Shown piece after piece: positions 1-12,344 of a stretch of 64,000 nt of DNA. The DNA is taken from positions 37,510,001 to 37,574,000 of the forward strand of contig CM114271.1 in assembly GCA_050084515.1 (NCBI GenBank), written 5' to 3'. Position 1 is the first letter of the stretch, and each line of letters opens with the position of its first letter. The notes under the pieces are model-generated. The model did no database searches. It saw nothing but the letters and a program-made list of their open reading frames with translations, and was not told the origin of the DNA. The translations under genes were made by a program, and so were the position numbers. This stretch comes from Blasia pusilla. Its lineage: Eukaryota > Marchantiophyta > Marchantiopsida > Blasiales.

Positions 1-53
1 CTTCATGACTTACAATAGACGAAGAGTTTTTTTTTTTGGTTTTTTGTGTGCAG

Positions 54-3000
54 AAAGCACCTCCAGAGCTTGTTCAACGTGCACATGATGTCACCTTTGC
101 CCGGGTCATCAACATAGTGCTCCAGAGTGATGATAATAGTGAATTGCAAGTAAGGAAGGAGTCAACAATTAAATGTTCTGTTGATTTATTTGTCTTTAAT
201 CCTGTGTATTCAAGCTTATCAGTGGATGTGTTCTTGTGTTTTCTCTGAGATATTTTTAATCAGCTATGTGTGTGGTTCCCTATGATTGTCAAGCAATGAT
301 ACAGAAGCTGTTGGTGAATTGTGATCATTTCTGATCTTAAATTTCTTGGAATTAACAGTGGTTTGTTTCTAAATCCAGAATGCAACAGAGTCCTTGTCTG
401 CCTTTGTTCGTGAAGGGGGTGAGGCCTTACTCAGCTGGGGTGGTGATGCAAGTCGCACTATGGGGATGCTTCTAGATGCAGCTGCCAGGTAGACACTTCC
501 TCATCAGGACCTAGTTTCACCAGCAGTCCTCAGGATACGATTTGTACATTTCAGATTTGAGAAGAGGTTCCTTCAGATCAAGCACTCCTACTTCTTGACA
601 TTGATTGAGAGTGAGTGTCTAATTGCCGATGTCATGTACATCTTCACACTAGCAGCACTATTACGGCCTAGTGATGGCATGAATGCTGTGATATGAGCGA
701 ATGCACTGCACAATGATCTTGGAGTCAAATTCTGAGGTTCATCAATAGACCAATAACTGTGACACTCATAGATTGATCAAAGCTTTTGCAGAACAAATGT
801 CTGAACTTCAAGAACTGGCGGATGCTTTTTGAGGGAGTTGGGATTCCCTAAGATTCCCCTTGTTTGTTACATACAAAGATTAGCATGGCTTAGCCGGTTA
901 GACATTTCTGCTAATGCACTGTAAAGGAAGTACTTGCATAAGTGCTGAAGGTTATGAGTTTGACTGCAGGCTGCTCAACCCTGATTTAGAGAGCTCTTCT
1001 GCTCTCTTTGTTGGTGGTTTTGTCACGGCGTTGATTCTATACCTTTCATCAATGATGGCACCCCATTTCAGGCAACTGATGACTGCTCTGCTTGCTCGCA
1101 TGCGAAGTACTGAAATGACAGCCTTGAAGACATCAATTTTGCTGGTTATTGCGAGACTGGTCAGTTTTACTGCATTTTGGACAGCTTGCAATCTATGTAC
1201 TATTTGCTTTATGCATAAGTAATGACTCTAACCACTACTTAAGTTGGATAACTTCAACTTTCAGCCTGTCACATGAACTGATACAATAAATCCCTATTAG
1301 CTTTCCTGATGTCAACAGTGTGGAGAGGGACATGAAGCTGTACACGGATCCCAAGTATCCAATACTTGACATTTTGAGTTGAACAATTTTTTTGCAGTAT
1401 TTTAAGAAATCAATAGAGAAAATGAGGCACCACATGGCTCGGAAGCTTGTTTAATGGATGTTTTGATGAAATAATCTCGACAGGTGCATATGAGTACACC
1501 AAATATAGGTCAATTTGTTGAGACCATGGCAACCCTGACAGTTGATTATAGTGCTTTGGAGTATCTGATGTCAGAATGGACAAGACTCCAAGGTTAGTAA
1601 CACATGCCTTCCATGTGTAGTGTCCATCAATGTTTGATTCTGAAGTTTGGGCAAATGTTTAATTCTGAAGTTTGTGCTTCAAGTATATTCCCAGATGGCC
1701 ATTTTTAGGAGGGTGTAAAGAGTAATCATGTAGGTCTGCCCTTCTTTGATCATTGTAGGGGACATTCAAGGATCGTACCAAATCAAAGTGAGCACTACTG
1801 CTTTAGCCTTACTACTGGCTTCAGGGCATCCTCAGCTTGCGAACATCTTCGTTCAAGGACACTTAATGGTTGATTCTCAAACAGCTTGATAAAATTCATC
1901 CATTTTGATTTTATGTATAATGCTTGTGAGTTGTTAGTTTACACTAGGCAGATTTTCTTTCAAAATAGTCTTATCGTTGATTTTTAGTAATATTGTCCAT
2001 TAATGAGTACAGGGTTATGCAGCACTTTAATATTTAAAATGTATTCGTTTTTCAGTCATCTGCAACTGGAGTTGTAACTCGATCTCGAGCCAAAACCATT
2101 CCCAATCAATGGACAACAATGCCTCTGCCTGCTAAGGTTTGGGCTTTGTATAAGGAGCAATTGTTAAGCGAGGTTGCGTTCACTTATCTAATAAGGATGG
2201 TTTCCAGGGTTGAAATTACCATGCCCTTGACTTTTTTTTGGTCAACAATGGTTTGTGCTGTGATGTCGGATGTAAGTGTGGATACAAAATAATCTCCTAA
2301 GACACTGTGGTATACAGCTATTGTCATTGCTTGCAGATGCCCTCCTTGAGATCCAAGAGCAAGTAGCAGTCGTGCCTGATGAGGTGTGTGTTGAGAACTG
2401 GAGAAGTTTCAGAACCTCCTAAGATTTCTGTTTCGATGCATTTGCTTCCACTCTTGATGAATGGGTGTTGTGAAATTGCATGCTCTGATCAAAATACTCG
2501 CTGCTTGCCAGGAGGATGAATGGGAGGAGATTGAAGAGGATGATGATGAACAGAAATCAGTTCGATCCTTACCAACACAGGAAAACGAAAAATCAGTTTT
2601 CAAAGCTCTTGATGACATGCAACATCTGCTACAGGAAGATGTAAGATGGAGAAAAAGATCATTTTCTTCTTCTCCTTTCATTGTTCACAATCAAGTTCCC
2701 TACTATAATATTGGTATAAGTACTAAGAGCTTCCACTAGCTAGCACTCTTTAATCTGAAGCATTTGGAGCTATAATATAGTTAGAACCAAACGGGGTGTG
2801 TTTCACAAACTTCGACTGAACTGCAGTCTACAAGTAGACTAGAATTTTGTGACAACTTTGGTCTCTTGTCACAGATCGAAGATGGGGACTATCAAGAGGA
2901 TCCTCTCGCAGCCACAGATCCACTTAATCAGGTAGTGCCTCTTCTTATTCACTATTCACAATTGCTCATAATTTTGTCCTAGTTTGCAAAAGCTTATAAA

Positions 3001-3430
3001 TGGGAGATTGCCCAAATTCTATGATGGAAGGTTATATGATATTTTATCTTGTTCTTGTGGAAATCTGTTTCAGATCAATCTTTCAGTGTATTTATCCAAC
3101 TTCATGAAGCAGTTCACAGACAAAGACCAGGCAACATTTGAACGTCTCTTCCAGGTGGAGGTCCCATATTTATAACTTCTTGAGATTTGTAAAGGTTGAT
3201 CTTGCAATCTGAGAGGGTCTTCCTGCTCCATGATGTATGCTATCGGTGTTAAAGCCAGGAGTCTGAAATAAAGGCTAGGAATGCTCCTGAGAGGTCTAGC
3301 TAGCAGTGACTGGGGATAATCATGCTAAGCAAGCCTTTGCCAAAGGGCTTTGAATTTGACTGTTCCGTGCTGATCTTGGCAGGAATTGACTGCTCGTCAA
3401 AAGGCTGCTGTGCAAGCTGCCTTAGCCTGA
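54..3430 (+). CDS. IPO9: Importin-9 homologue, C-terminal part (11 exons)
   Basis: Karyopherin-beta family nuclear import receptor; in other eukaryotes importin-9 carries core histones and ribosomal proteins into the nucleus. The 5' part lies outside the window. Exons read from GT-AG sites and a continuous frame: 54-149, 379-488, 970-1159, 1484-1592, 1759-1868, 2056-2136, 2318-2383, 2512-2640, 2875-2931, 3074-3154, 3383-3430 (stop TGA). They encode 358 residues of HEAT-type helices followed by the diagnostic acidic insert (EDEWEEIEEDDDEQ, exon 2512-2640) and the conserved tail with INLSVYLSNFMKQFTDKDQ and a final ELTARQKAAVQAALA. Every intron joins in phase with no internal stop. The exon at 970 is directly preceded by a SINE-like sequence. 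Family assignment is from recognised motif order; the match to plant importin-9 is strong, the missing N-terminus cannot be judged. Confidence 0.9.
880..967 (+). repeat. tRNA-related SINE-like remnant in importin-9 intron
   Basis: A pol III type A box (TGGCTTAGCCGGTTAGA, 886-902) is followed about 50 bp later by a B-box-like stretch (GAGTTTGACTGC, 956-967), the arrangement of tRNA genes and tRNA-derived SINEs. The B box differs from the ideal by C-to-T changes. The sequence does not fold as an intact tRNA. The next two bases (AG, 968-969) are the splice acceptor of the exon starting at 970. Inference: a SINE head, 3'-truncated at the exon boundary. Confidence 0.45.
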
Positions 3431-6400
3431 TCATCAACTACAATTGTGGCTCAGGATATCCTCTTTTTTTCTCGGCTGAAAGGGAAACATTTGCGGATGT
3501 TTCTTAAGAGATACTGCAGATACGCGCTGCAATAATCTGAGTGGGGTGTGTTGAGGATAACATCCATCCTTTACTGTTGTCTGGAACCTATACTTGGTAG
3601 TACCGGAATCTTAATCTTGGGGGGCCCAACACAACAGCTTCTATTGCTCGTTGAGGGGGGCAAAAATGAGTGGGCCATGTCTGTATCATGATGAATGGAA
3701 AAAATTGTCTTTACAGCGCTGAATTTTAGTGTTGGAAAATGAACTCTCAAATTATTGTACCCTCTTTCCTTTTTATGTTGAAGACCAGAGTCGACTCGGG
3801 TCTTCAACAAAAAAATCAGAAGGATCTCAGTCATTTGTTGCAGTGATTCTACAGGGTGCTGAATTTGCCAGTGCCCGAAATCGTGGTTGACAGACTCATG
3901 CATTTGACAGTGAAGAACAAGAAGAGGGGAAAGAGAGTTTAACTCCCTTTTACACAGCAGATGTAATTACGGAAACTTTTTGTAGCTCTTTTGATGGTGA
4001 AGAGAGAAGAAAAAGGGGAGGACAGGGAAAACGTCACAGAATACTCGATTGACTGCATCAGAATGTACTGGTCTTCTTTATTATCGGATGGTACCACGAG
4101 TTTTTTAATTATCATTGGAAAAAATTAGGCAGCCGTGGGCTGTCCATGGGATCCTGCCCTAAGGAGTTCATGTAGAAGCCTTGCGATCTTAAGGTCCGTC
4201 GCCCTGACCAGGGACTAGAGACTGGGATGTGTGCAGAGAGGGAGTGGTGGTGGTGAAGAAAGTAGATAGGAGGGAGGCTATCACAGATAGTCAGTGCTGA
4301 CTGGTTATCAACAAATAAGCTCTTTATTAGTACATTCTCTGCACACTCAACCGCAGCAGCTCCGGGCAATCGATCTAAGCTCCTGGATGGATGAACTGCA
4401 GCGGTGTAATCAGCTGAGCAATATAATCGTAGGCCGTTGCCCTTCCTGTTTTGAGTGGAGGTTGGACGCACTGCAGAGAAGTGCAGAGTCTCAGAAAATA
4501 GTTCTCTCAAGGCCAACCCTAGTCGAATCCCACAATGTCGTGTCGGTGAGGAGAAACTTCGTGCCCGGCCAGTTGCTGGAGCTCGTCCCGACCATAAACT
4601 TCGTGCCCAGCCGTCATTTTGGTGGCAAATCACGCGAGAGATAAAGACGTGAGACCCTGAGAATCCCGCACATGTTGTCCGCGCGCTCCAACTCTGAACG
4701 CAAATGCTCAACTCTCGGCCTCCCTAAGCCCTCTTAGACTTCTGCCGAGTCGACATCCACGTAAAACCGTCTAGTAGTCTTGGAGGTACCCTGTGGAGCA
4801 CTTTTAAGTTGAGGTGCGGCAGAATCGACTGGCCACAGGAATTCGCGCCTCCCGAGGTGATGACAGCAAAGCCGGAACTGCTCCGTGTGCCCGTTGATTG
4901 GCGTCCAGCCATTAGACGAACGGAACTATTCATCACGTCAATGGGAGTCCAACGACTGGAGAAATGGAACGTGGTTCAGACGTTCAGACCAGAGTCTCCA
5001 AACTCTCGAGTCTGACGACGTAGTGAGACAGTAGCTTCATGAATTGCCATCCGTACATCAAAACTCTGCTATTCTGCATGCCGAAGGGGACGATTATTAT
5101 ACAGTTCGTACGAACAACAGTCCAGGGCAGATCCCATGCGACTCTTCTTGGGGTCTCCCAGGAAATTCTTTCCGGGTGGAACCCCCGACAGGACCACACC
5201 GCCAGCGGTTTTCATAAGAGTCGGCACCATCCAACAACGACAGGCGGAAAGTTTGGGCTTGAGCCCCCACCGGCACGGCCGGTTTCTTCTAATTTACACT
5301 CGACGTAGCAGGTTTGGGAGGGTGCTTCGGCAAGGACGCAGCCCTCGACGGCGTCCAAATATCTAACGACCAGTGGAAAATCTTGACGCCGACCAAAACT
5401 TGACGACTTTGAGTACTTCCATTCAGTTCAGTGTGGAGGGCGAGACGCTTAAGCATATGGCAATTACATGGTGTGACTACGAAGGAGATTCCTGGTATGA
5501 TATTTCTTATTTATAACAAGGTATTTAAAAATAAAAATGTGTTCGAAGAGTTATTTTAGTAAAAGTTAACAAATTTTGTTAATTAATATCGCACACAAAT
5601 TCAAATTATTTTTAATTCAATTTTTTCTCTAAATATAACATGCGAATTAATATATTTGTTTTTAAAAATGATTATACTTTTTATTTCAAAAAATTTAATC
5701 ATGATTTCTATTTTATAAAATCATAGAAGAATAATAACATTCCATTGTTCTTAGTAATTATAATTTTCCATTCAAATTTAAATGATGTCCATACACACTA
5801 AATAATTTTATCTTTCCATAAATTTTAAACAAAATCTATTCTTCCATTAAATATTTATTCCTTTCCCCATCAAATATTATTAGAGATAAAACTGTAAAAT
5901 TGTAGTTATTTATCATATTGATATCATCCATTCGAATATTACATTTATTTTTAATTGATTAATATATATTCCATTTTTTATATTATCTCACTATATAATA
6001 TTTTGCATATGTGATCGCCAATTATTATATAAATAAATACTTTTATATCACATCTCTTTTGACATATGTCTTTTTAAACCAATAAATCTCTAATAACTAT
6101 TACGTGTACGAGTACATGCAAAAGTTCCACCGACTGGTTAAATATATTGACAGCATTCGGGGAATCTCTAGAGTATTGTTACGTTGGAGTGAGGGACGGT
6201 CTAAGATTTACGAGAAATGAATTTTGGAACATCTGCCGTATCTGCCTTGGAAGAGGACATCAGCCGATGATGACGTATTCATTTTTTAATGCGGAAATTA
6301 ATCAAGTTCGCAATTTTGCTATGACGATTTATTAGCAGACGTAACGTGAAAACTTTTAGTTCTACTGCTCGTATTATTTTCAGTGTGAAGTTTTTGATTC

Positions 6401-6560
6401 AAACGGTAAACGACACCATCGGAGAAGGAAAGTTTTAATGAAGAAGATCATGAAATGTCTCATGTTATCCGAAAAAAATATTTCCTAATTAAAAATATAA
6501 TATAATTCCCCTGTAAAAATCACCCCGAGAAAGATATCTTCTTTGTTAATTTAACTTGAA
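3431..6560. other. Intergenic: importin-9 3' UTR, then no recognised gene
   Basis: The first several hundred bases are probably the importin-9 3' UTR. From about 4100 to 5450 the DNA is GC-richer; overlapping open frames on both strands (the longest on -, 4112-4711) show no recognisable domain and look like chance frames. A short direct repeat (AACTTCGTGCCC) occurs twice near 4553 and 4598. From about 5500 to 6130 the DNA is strongly AT-rich. No RNA gene or complete mobile element was identified. Confidence 0.5.
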
Positions 6561-7412
6561 CTGTTATGTTGTCATATTAATTAAGGAGGAAACCAAAATA
6601 TATACGTGTCATCCGGGAGGGAAGGGTCCCAGACCCCATCCGCTTTTAATCACGTAAACTTCTCTTGACGTAGAACTGTAGAGTTCCTGAATAAGGACTT
6701 GAAAGGGTACGTTCCCGAGGACGGCACACAAGAGCCCCTCCCGCAGAGCGGCGGCGGCGGATCCGGCCGCTGCATGGATCCTCCGCCAGAAACTCCGCAT
6801 GGACGAAGAGCGACTGGTGGGGCCCGGCGCCTGACCGGCGTTTCGGTGAGTCGGGCGAGCCGGTGACCCAATCTGAGCTGCGTCAGACTCTTTGCTGATC
6901 GGAGACGGAGGATGGCGCGCCGGCCGGCCGCACGCGACGGAGCCGAGCGCGGTGCTGCTGATCGGGAAGAGGAGATGGATGCGCGAGCTTGCGAACCCCA
7001 GGGGAAGGAGAAGCGCGTGGATGTGTGTGTCCGCATGGCCGACCGTGGGACCAGCTGGACACGCGGACTTTTCGTCTTCCGGAGCCGATGAGTGGATGAC
7101 CCACAGAGAGAGAGAGAGAGAGACACGGACAAAGACAGAAAGCGAGGGATCTGATGAAAGGGAGGGAAACAGCCGAAGGATTCGGTGCAGGGGCCGTAAA
7201 ACGTAGAAGCCTGCAAGTCCGGAAGCAGGAAGGAAGGAGATATCGATTCTCCGCAAGTCGACTCACTCTTAGTCGGCATCCCGAATAGGTGAGTCGACTC
7301 GGCATCGTCGGCGGCGCGGACCGACATATACTTGCGGATCGGTTCGGAGATGTAAGTAGTCATTCGAGCTTCGTCCGCAGAGCTGCGAGCGACGACACTC
7401 GGAGAGTTTCGT

Positions 7413-7448
<36 letters not shown>

Positions 7449-7467
7449 GCAGGTTCAGCAGGAGCTG
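6561..7467 (+). promoter_or_regulatory. GC-rich promoter and 5' leader of the pectin methylesterase gene
   Basis: Composition switches from AT-rich to GC-rich near 6600 and stays so into the gene. The stretch ends with a (GA)n run at 7414-7444, 23 bases before the chosen ATG. GA/CT repeats in 5' leaders are common in plants and can bind GAGA-type BPC factors. The transcription start cannot be located from sequence alone. Long open frames on the minus strand here lack recognisable domains. Confidence 0.4.
7414..7444. repeat. (GA)n microsatellite in the PME 5' leader
   Basis: About 15 perfect GA units directly upstream of the PME start codon. Confidence 0.9.
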
Positions 7468-9318
7468 ATGGCTAATGGTTACAGCAATGGAGTGCCCAAA
7501 TATGACGCCCCACCTTATTACCACAACGGGAGATCTAAGAGAAGGAGATGGTGCATAGTCGGGGGTGCCGTAGTGCTGCTGGTCATCGTCGTCTGCGCCA
7601 TCGCAATTCCGCTGTCGACGAAGAAGAACGGAGGAGATTCGGCGGCGCAGAGTGATCAGGGCACTGGCAACTTCCGTTTCAGCAACCTCGCGACCGCCTG
7701 CAATGAAACGCTCTACCCGTCGGTGTGTATGGATTCGCTTAGTAAGCTCCCGAACGCGAACGCTACGAACCCCAAGGATCTCGTGACGCTCGCCGTGACC
7801 GCCGCGATGAACGGCGTCTCCTCGGAGCTTTCCAGCATCCAGGAGCTCCTCAACAGCTCCACGAACGACCGTCTTCTGTCTGCAGCCGGTGCGGGGTGCG
7901 TGGACGATCTCATGGACTCGCTGGACACCATGAACCAGACCCTGGAGCGGATCCACGGTCTGAACCTGTCGAGTCTCCAGGACGACATGGACGACCTGCA
8001 GATGTGGATGAGCTCGGCCCTCACCCTGCAGCAGACGTGCGAGGACGATTTCGAAGTCCTCTCCGTGAACATAACCGGCCCCGTCGCCGAATTTCTGCAG
8101 CATGGCAACGACACCGAGAAGCTCCTGAGCAACGCTCTCGCCTTCATCACCACCATGAGGAGTGTCGCAGGAGACGCCCTCGGCCGCCGTCTCCTCCTCT
8201 CGGACGCGACGGACTGGGTGAGGCCCCTGCAGCGTCGCCTGCTGGCCAGCAATGGAGTCGCAGCGGATGTGGTCGTGGCCGCAGACGGTTCAGGTGACCA
8301 CAAATCCATTCAAGCCGCTGTCAATGCCGCTCCTCTCAAGAGCAGCACCCGGTACGTGATTCACATCAAGGCTGGCAGGTACAAGGAAATCGTCAACGTC
8401 CCCAAGAAAGCTTGGAACATTGTGTTCATCGGCGACGGAGCGAATGTCACTGTCATCACTGGAAACAGAAGCGTGATCGGCAATGGTGTCACAACTTCCA
8501 AGACCAGCATCCTGAGTAAGTTCCGTTTCCCAGCCTCGCGAGTCCTTTCATATCATTGAACCCTCGTTCCAATCTCCCCCCATCTGGAGAGCCTGTGCTG
8601 ATGATCGAGGTCGCGGGCCGAATGCGCAGCTGTTCAGGGCATGGGATTCATCGGACGCGATTTCGCGGTGGAGAACACGGCTGGAGCCGCCAACCATCAG
8701 GCAGTAGCCATGCGAGTCACGGGCGATTTCTCCGCTTTCTGGAGGTGCACGTTTCTGGGCTACCAGGATACGCTGTACACGCACTCGAATCGGCAATTTT
8801 ACAGAGACTGCACTGTCGTCGGCACTGTGGATTTCATCTTCGGAAATGCGGCGGTGCAGCTCCAAACGTCCAACATCCTCGCCACTGCGGGCCTCACAGC
8901 GCAGCCCGTGACTTACACGGCGCAGGGCCGCCTGGATCCCAACCAACCCACGGGCATCTCATTTCAGCGGTGCAATTTCGATGCAACCGCCTCATTCCTC
9001 CAGGAAGCTAGTCAGCACCAGGTGTTTCTAGGACGGCCGTGGAAGGTGTACTCGCGGACCGTCATCATGCAATCCACCTTGAGCAGCATAGTCCAGCCGG
9101 AGGGCTGGCTCACGTGGAACGGCGACAATAGCACCTTGGCTACAGTCTACTACGCAGAGTATCGGAATCAAGGTCCGGGTGCCGAGACCGCTCAGCGGGT
9201 GAAATGGTCACAGCAGATCACTAGTGCAAGCGACGCTTTGAAGTTCACTGCCAACGCTTTTATCGCGGCAGCTTCCTGGCTGCCTCAAACCAAAATCCTG
9301 TACGCGAGTGCGCTCTGA
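7468..9318 (+). CDS. Pectin methylesterase with N-terminal PMEI pro-region
   Basis: Removes methyl esters from cell-wall homogalacturonan. Exons 7468-8515 and 8630-9318 (intron 114 bp, GTAAG...GCAG) give 578 residues, normal for pro-PMEs. The ATG at 7468 (MANGYSNGVPKY) is the first ATG of the frame. A basic stretch (RSKRRR) precedes a membrane segment or signal anchor at about residues 29-49; a PMEI domain covers about 70-225 (Cys 78 and 87). Two dibasic processing motifs follow (RRLL at about 240 and 256). The catalytic domain starts near 265 with ADGSGDHKSIQAAVNAAP. Key residues are present: Gln373 (QAVAM), Asp396 (YQDTLY), Asp417 (VDFIFGN) and Arg485/Trp487 (LGRPWK). The enzyme should be active after subtilase cleavage and secretion. 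The intron joins TSIL to TVQGMGFIGRD in frame. Which PME paralogue this is cannot be told. Confidence 0.96.
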
Positions 9319-11954
9319 TGTACTCATGGCGCTGTGCAACGGCAGCGAAGTCCCAAGGAGACGGTTCGAGCAGATGGCGATCGAAAAATCCGGATTTGAT
9401 CTTTCTCAGAAAGCGAGCAGTGGAGACACTCCAATCGCAGATGTGAATCCAGCTGTCGATTTCGCGCCCGGCGAGAAAATTCAGTCGTTGAGTGAGTGGC
9501 GATTTCTTGACTGATGAGGGGGTCTGCACGTAAGGGTTTTGGAATCTGGGGATTATCTCTCTCGTAGGTTGAATGTCGCAGGCAGCTGACAACCAACTCT
9601 GGAAGTAGAGCCTCGCTCGGTCATGGAGTTGCACTTCACGGAGACGGTCGACCATGGGTGAGCGGACTCTGGCAGAGCGGCTAATGAGTGCGAATTCGAT
9701 GTCATGGATTCTCTCGAATTCGGCACCGAATCGCTCATTTGCTCGTTAAACGGAGCTGCGAGTTTCTTGGAACGTGCATGCGCAGACTGCACATGTGCGA
9801 CTGCGGCAGAATGTCGCAGCCGATCAGAATAGCGTCAGGGTTCTGTTTCAGTTTAGATGTGAGCACAGCATTTTTCAGCTCGGCCTTGAGAGCTGGTAGA
9901 TATTAAATTGAAACACTTTGTTCACCATGAACGCAGTGCAGTGATATATCAGCACCCGAACTCTGAACGTAGAGAGGACAGCTTTTGAGAAAGCTCTCGA
10001 AATGTAAAGTAGAGCAGTAAGAAGTAAAACCAGTTTCTACTTCGCGAGCAGACAGTATCGCGTCCCATGTCTCATTGGGCCACATCCCTAGAGCACCTCC
10101 CTAATGCGTTTTGAGACTCGCATGTCTCCTTGGGCCACATCCCTAGAGACTCGTGGTTCCTAACGTCCCCGATTTCGGTCGTGCAACGACGAAATCTTGT
10201 CACCAATTTTGAGCTGCGCCGTAGCGAGAGCTGACGTTTTCTCGCAACGGGTCTCCTGCGATGGAATAGGAATAGAGTGATTAGGTGGGAGTCCCGGGCT
10301 GCAAACATGACTCTAACTCACCCGCAGCGAGTGCGCTGAACGTACGAGGCTTGGGAATTCGGTCTCAAGCTGGACACGGCGAAATCTTCGAAAAACGACA
10401 GAAATGTGGCCCCGTGACTCGTCCGCACGCCCACCAGACGCCGACGAGAAGTGAGAAACGATGTGGTGGACTCCAGCCTCGCGCGAAATGCTAGCTGGCC
10501 CGGCCCTCCAGAAATGTCCGCACATCCTCTCTCCCCTCCAGGCTCCGCCGTTGACAAGTGCGGCAAAGCCCCAGCCTAAAGGTGAATCGTACGGGATGTG
10601 GAAAGCACCGAACCTGGAAACAGAGACAACGCAACGGGCCCGTCAATATGGATCCACCTGCACCAGTCTACGCTGTTTGCTCTATCTTCGTATCTACGAT
10701 GCTCGACCCAAATCTTGCCACTCGTTTCCCGACGCGAAGCCCCAACAATAAACAACCCTAAACCCTCCACAACCAAATTTATCGACGACGCGCCACACTA
10801 TAAAGCTCAGTACCCACGTTCTCAAATGTCGACGCAAAGCGTAGAGAAGAGCAACACATCGCCAGTGGCACTCACTGCCGCGCCTCGTATCACGCTGCGC
10901 CAGCAAAGGCGATGCCTCGTAAAGTCACAGCCTTCTTCTGGTTCCATCGTAAATCAAAATCTACTTAAAGTTTCCCGATTCGCCGTCGAGCCGCGCTATG
11001 ATCCGCCCGTCGCTGCGATGGCGGCGAAGAGTCAAGATCGCACCGCATCAGACGGTGCCGTCATCGGGCAGAGCGTATACACGTAACCCTAGGGCCCTGC
11101 TGCTCGTGAATCTCGGTCCCGGATGTCACGCCGTCCAGATATCGAAGCAGAAAGCATTAAATACAGCTGATGGACGATGCTGTTGTGACAGTGTTGTCAA
11201 CTAATATTCGATCGGTCCTCGTAGACCTTCGGATAGACCTATCATCCTCAGGACCAGTTCAACGAACTCTTGCGAGTCGGTGGAGGGAGGGCAGGGAAGG
11301 GTCAGGAGTTAGGCAGACGGCGCAAGGCATCGCCCCTTCCGACTGCAGACCATTTGCAACCCCATTTTTTCGTAACCGCGCTCTTCCCAATACAGTTCGA
11401 TCACTCCGGTTGTGTCGTGAGGCCATAACTTTGAGCGGTTGAGTCCGTGGCGCCTCTTGTGGTCCTGCTCTGCGGAAGGAGGTCGTCAAATTCACAAATG
11501 TCACAGATGGGAGGAAGTACAAGCGCAGGCACATTTGGAGGGCTGCAATTTCGCCGCAGGCAATCTCAGGAACAACAATTTCCGAAGAGAACTTGGACGA
11601 TACGGGCGAAAATTGTGGCGGCCATGGTTGTATAACCTATCGATGAAACCGTGCTCGCTTTCGGCGAGATCAATCGTCACAGTGTACGAGTGAATGCGCA
11701 CAAGCGACAAACTCTACTGTCGTGGTTACGCTCTTAGATCTGCAGGTGTCTCTCCTGCCATTCAAATCTGAACACTCTTCCGCCGCTAGGCGTCGAAGTT
11801 CTCCAACTCATCGAGATTGACGATCCCGGCGAGTGGCCGGGTGCCCTCGCCATCGCTGACACTCTCCCGCCGCTCGCCTCGTTATCTTCGTGCCGCAAGC
11901 TTTCATTGGACGCGACGAAATTCGTAAACTTCGAATGATCGGGCAAACGAAAGA
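9319..11954. other. GC-rich intergenic tract, no confident gene
   Basis: The PME 3' UTR probably occupies the first few hundred bases. Open frames on both strands lack recognisable domains. A telobox-like motif (AACCCTAAACCCTC, about 10757-10770) and a TATA-like ACTATAAAGC (about 10797) occur together, so an unrecognised promoter near 10750-10830 is possible; the frame from the ATG at 10826 to 11086 (86 codons) has no known domain. Confidence 0.35.
10066..10148. repeat. Pair of 28-bp direct repeats
   Basis: CATGTCTC, one variable base, then TTGGGCCACATCCCTAGAG occurs at 10066-10093 and again at 10121-10148, 55 bp apart, differing at one base. No element could be attached to it. Confidence 0.85.
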
Positions 11955-12344
11955 TCATGACCATTCTATCCGATCGCGGAGCGATCCCAAAAAATCAGCA
12001 TAAGATCGACAGAAAATGGAGACGAAAATGGAAAGTCTATTCCCGCCATCAGCAGCGGCCGCTTCTTCTTCCATCTCTTTATTGCGCGTGTAGTCCGCCA
12101 CAACTACATGTTTCGTCCCACTACTCCCATCAGGCGAGCGCTCAGCACCTTCGGGAAGAGAAGCCAATGCTGCAGATTCGACCGACGCACCGCGGGGCAT
12201 CGCGGCAGACAGATCCCAGTCCGGTCGTCTGTGCATTCGAATGCAAATTCGGAGCGCAGGACGGGTCCTCAAATCTCTGGACGGCGGCCGTTTCTCGTCG
12301 CTCTCCGACTCCGGCGCTGCTACAGTAGACATCTCTTCTGTCAT
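11955..12344 (-). CDS. Hypothetical 129-residue open frame
   Basis: An ATG-started frame on the minus strand (MTEEMSTVAAPESESDEKRP) with a charged, Glu- and Arg-rich composition and an EEEAAAADGG stretch. No domain is recognised. The opposite strand also has a long frame here, which is expected in GC-rich DNA, so this may be chance. It abuts the short repeat block starting at 12345. It could be a first exon whose remainder is not evident. Low confidence. Confidence 0.18.
   Translation of the reverse strand: MTEEMSTVAAPESESDEKRPPSRDLRTRPALRICIRMHRRPDWDLSAAMPRGASVESAALASLPEGAERSPDGSSGTKHVVVADYTRNKEMEEEAAAADGGNRLSIFVSIFCRSYADFLGSLRDRIEWS

Noticed and set aside
886-967. Intact tRNA gene
   Set aside because: A and B boxes are present, but the acceptor stem does not pair and the spacing is too long for an ordinary tRNA without a recognisable variable arm.
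4112-4711. 199-codon frame on the minus strand
   Set aside because: No recognisable domain, opposite-strand frames of similar size, and composition explained by GC-rich intergenic DNA.
6609-7363. Overlapping long frames on the minus strand upstream of PME (up to 237 codons)
   Set aside because: Several frames are open at once in GC-rich DNA, with low-complexity Ser/Leu/Arg composition and no domain; more likely promoter and leader.
7447-7467. PME start seven codons upstream at 7447
   Set aside because: That codon is GTG; the first ATG of the frame is at 7468 and gives a normal pro-PME N-terminus.
7360-8309. Long minus-strand frames within the PME gene
   Set aside because: Shadows of the PME coding sequence, whose active-site motifs are clear on the plus strand.
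10826-11086. 86-codon frame downstream of a telobox-like motif
   Set aside because: No recognisable domain and no supporting splice or conservation evidence; recorded only as a possible promoter region.
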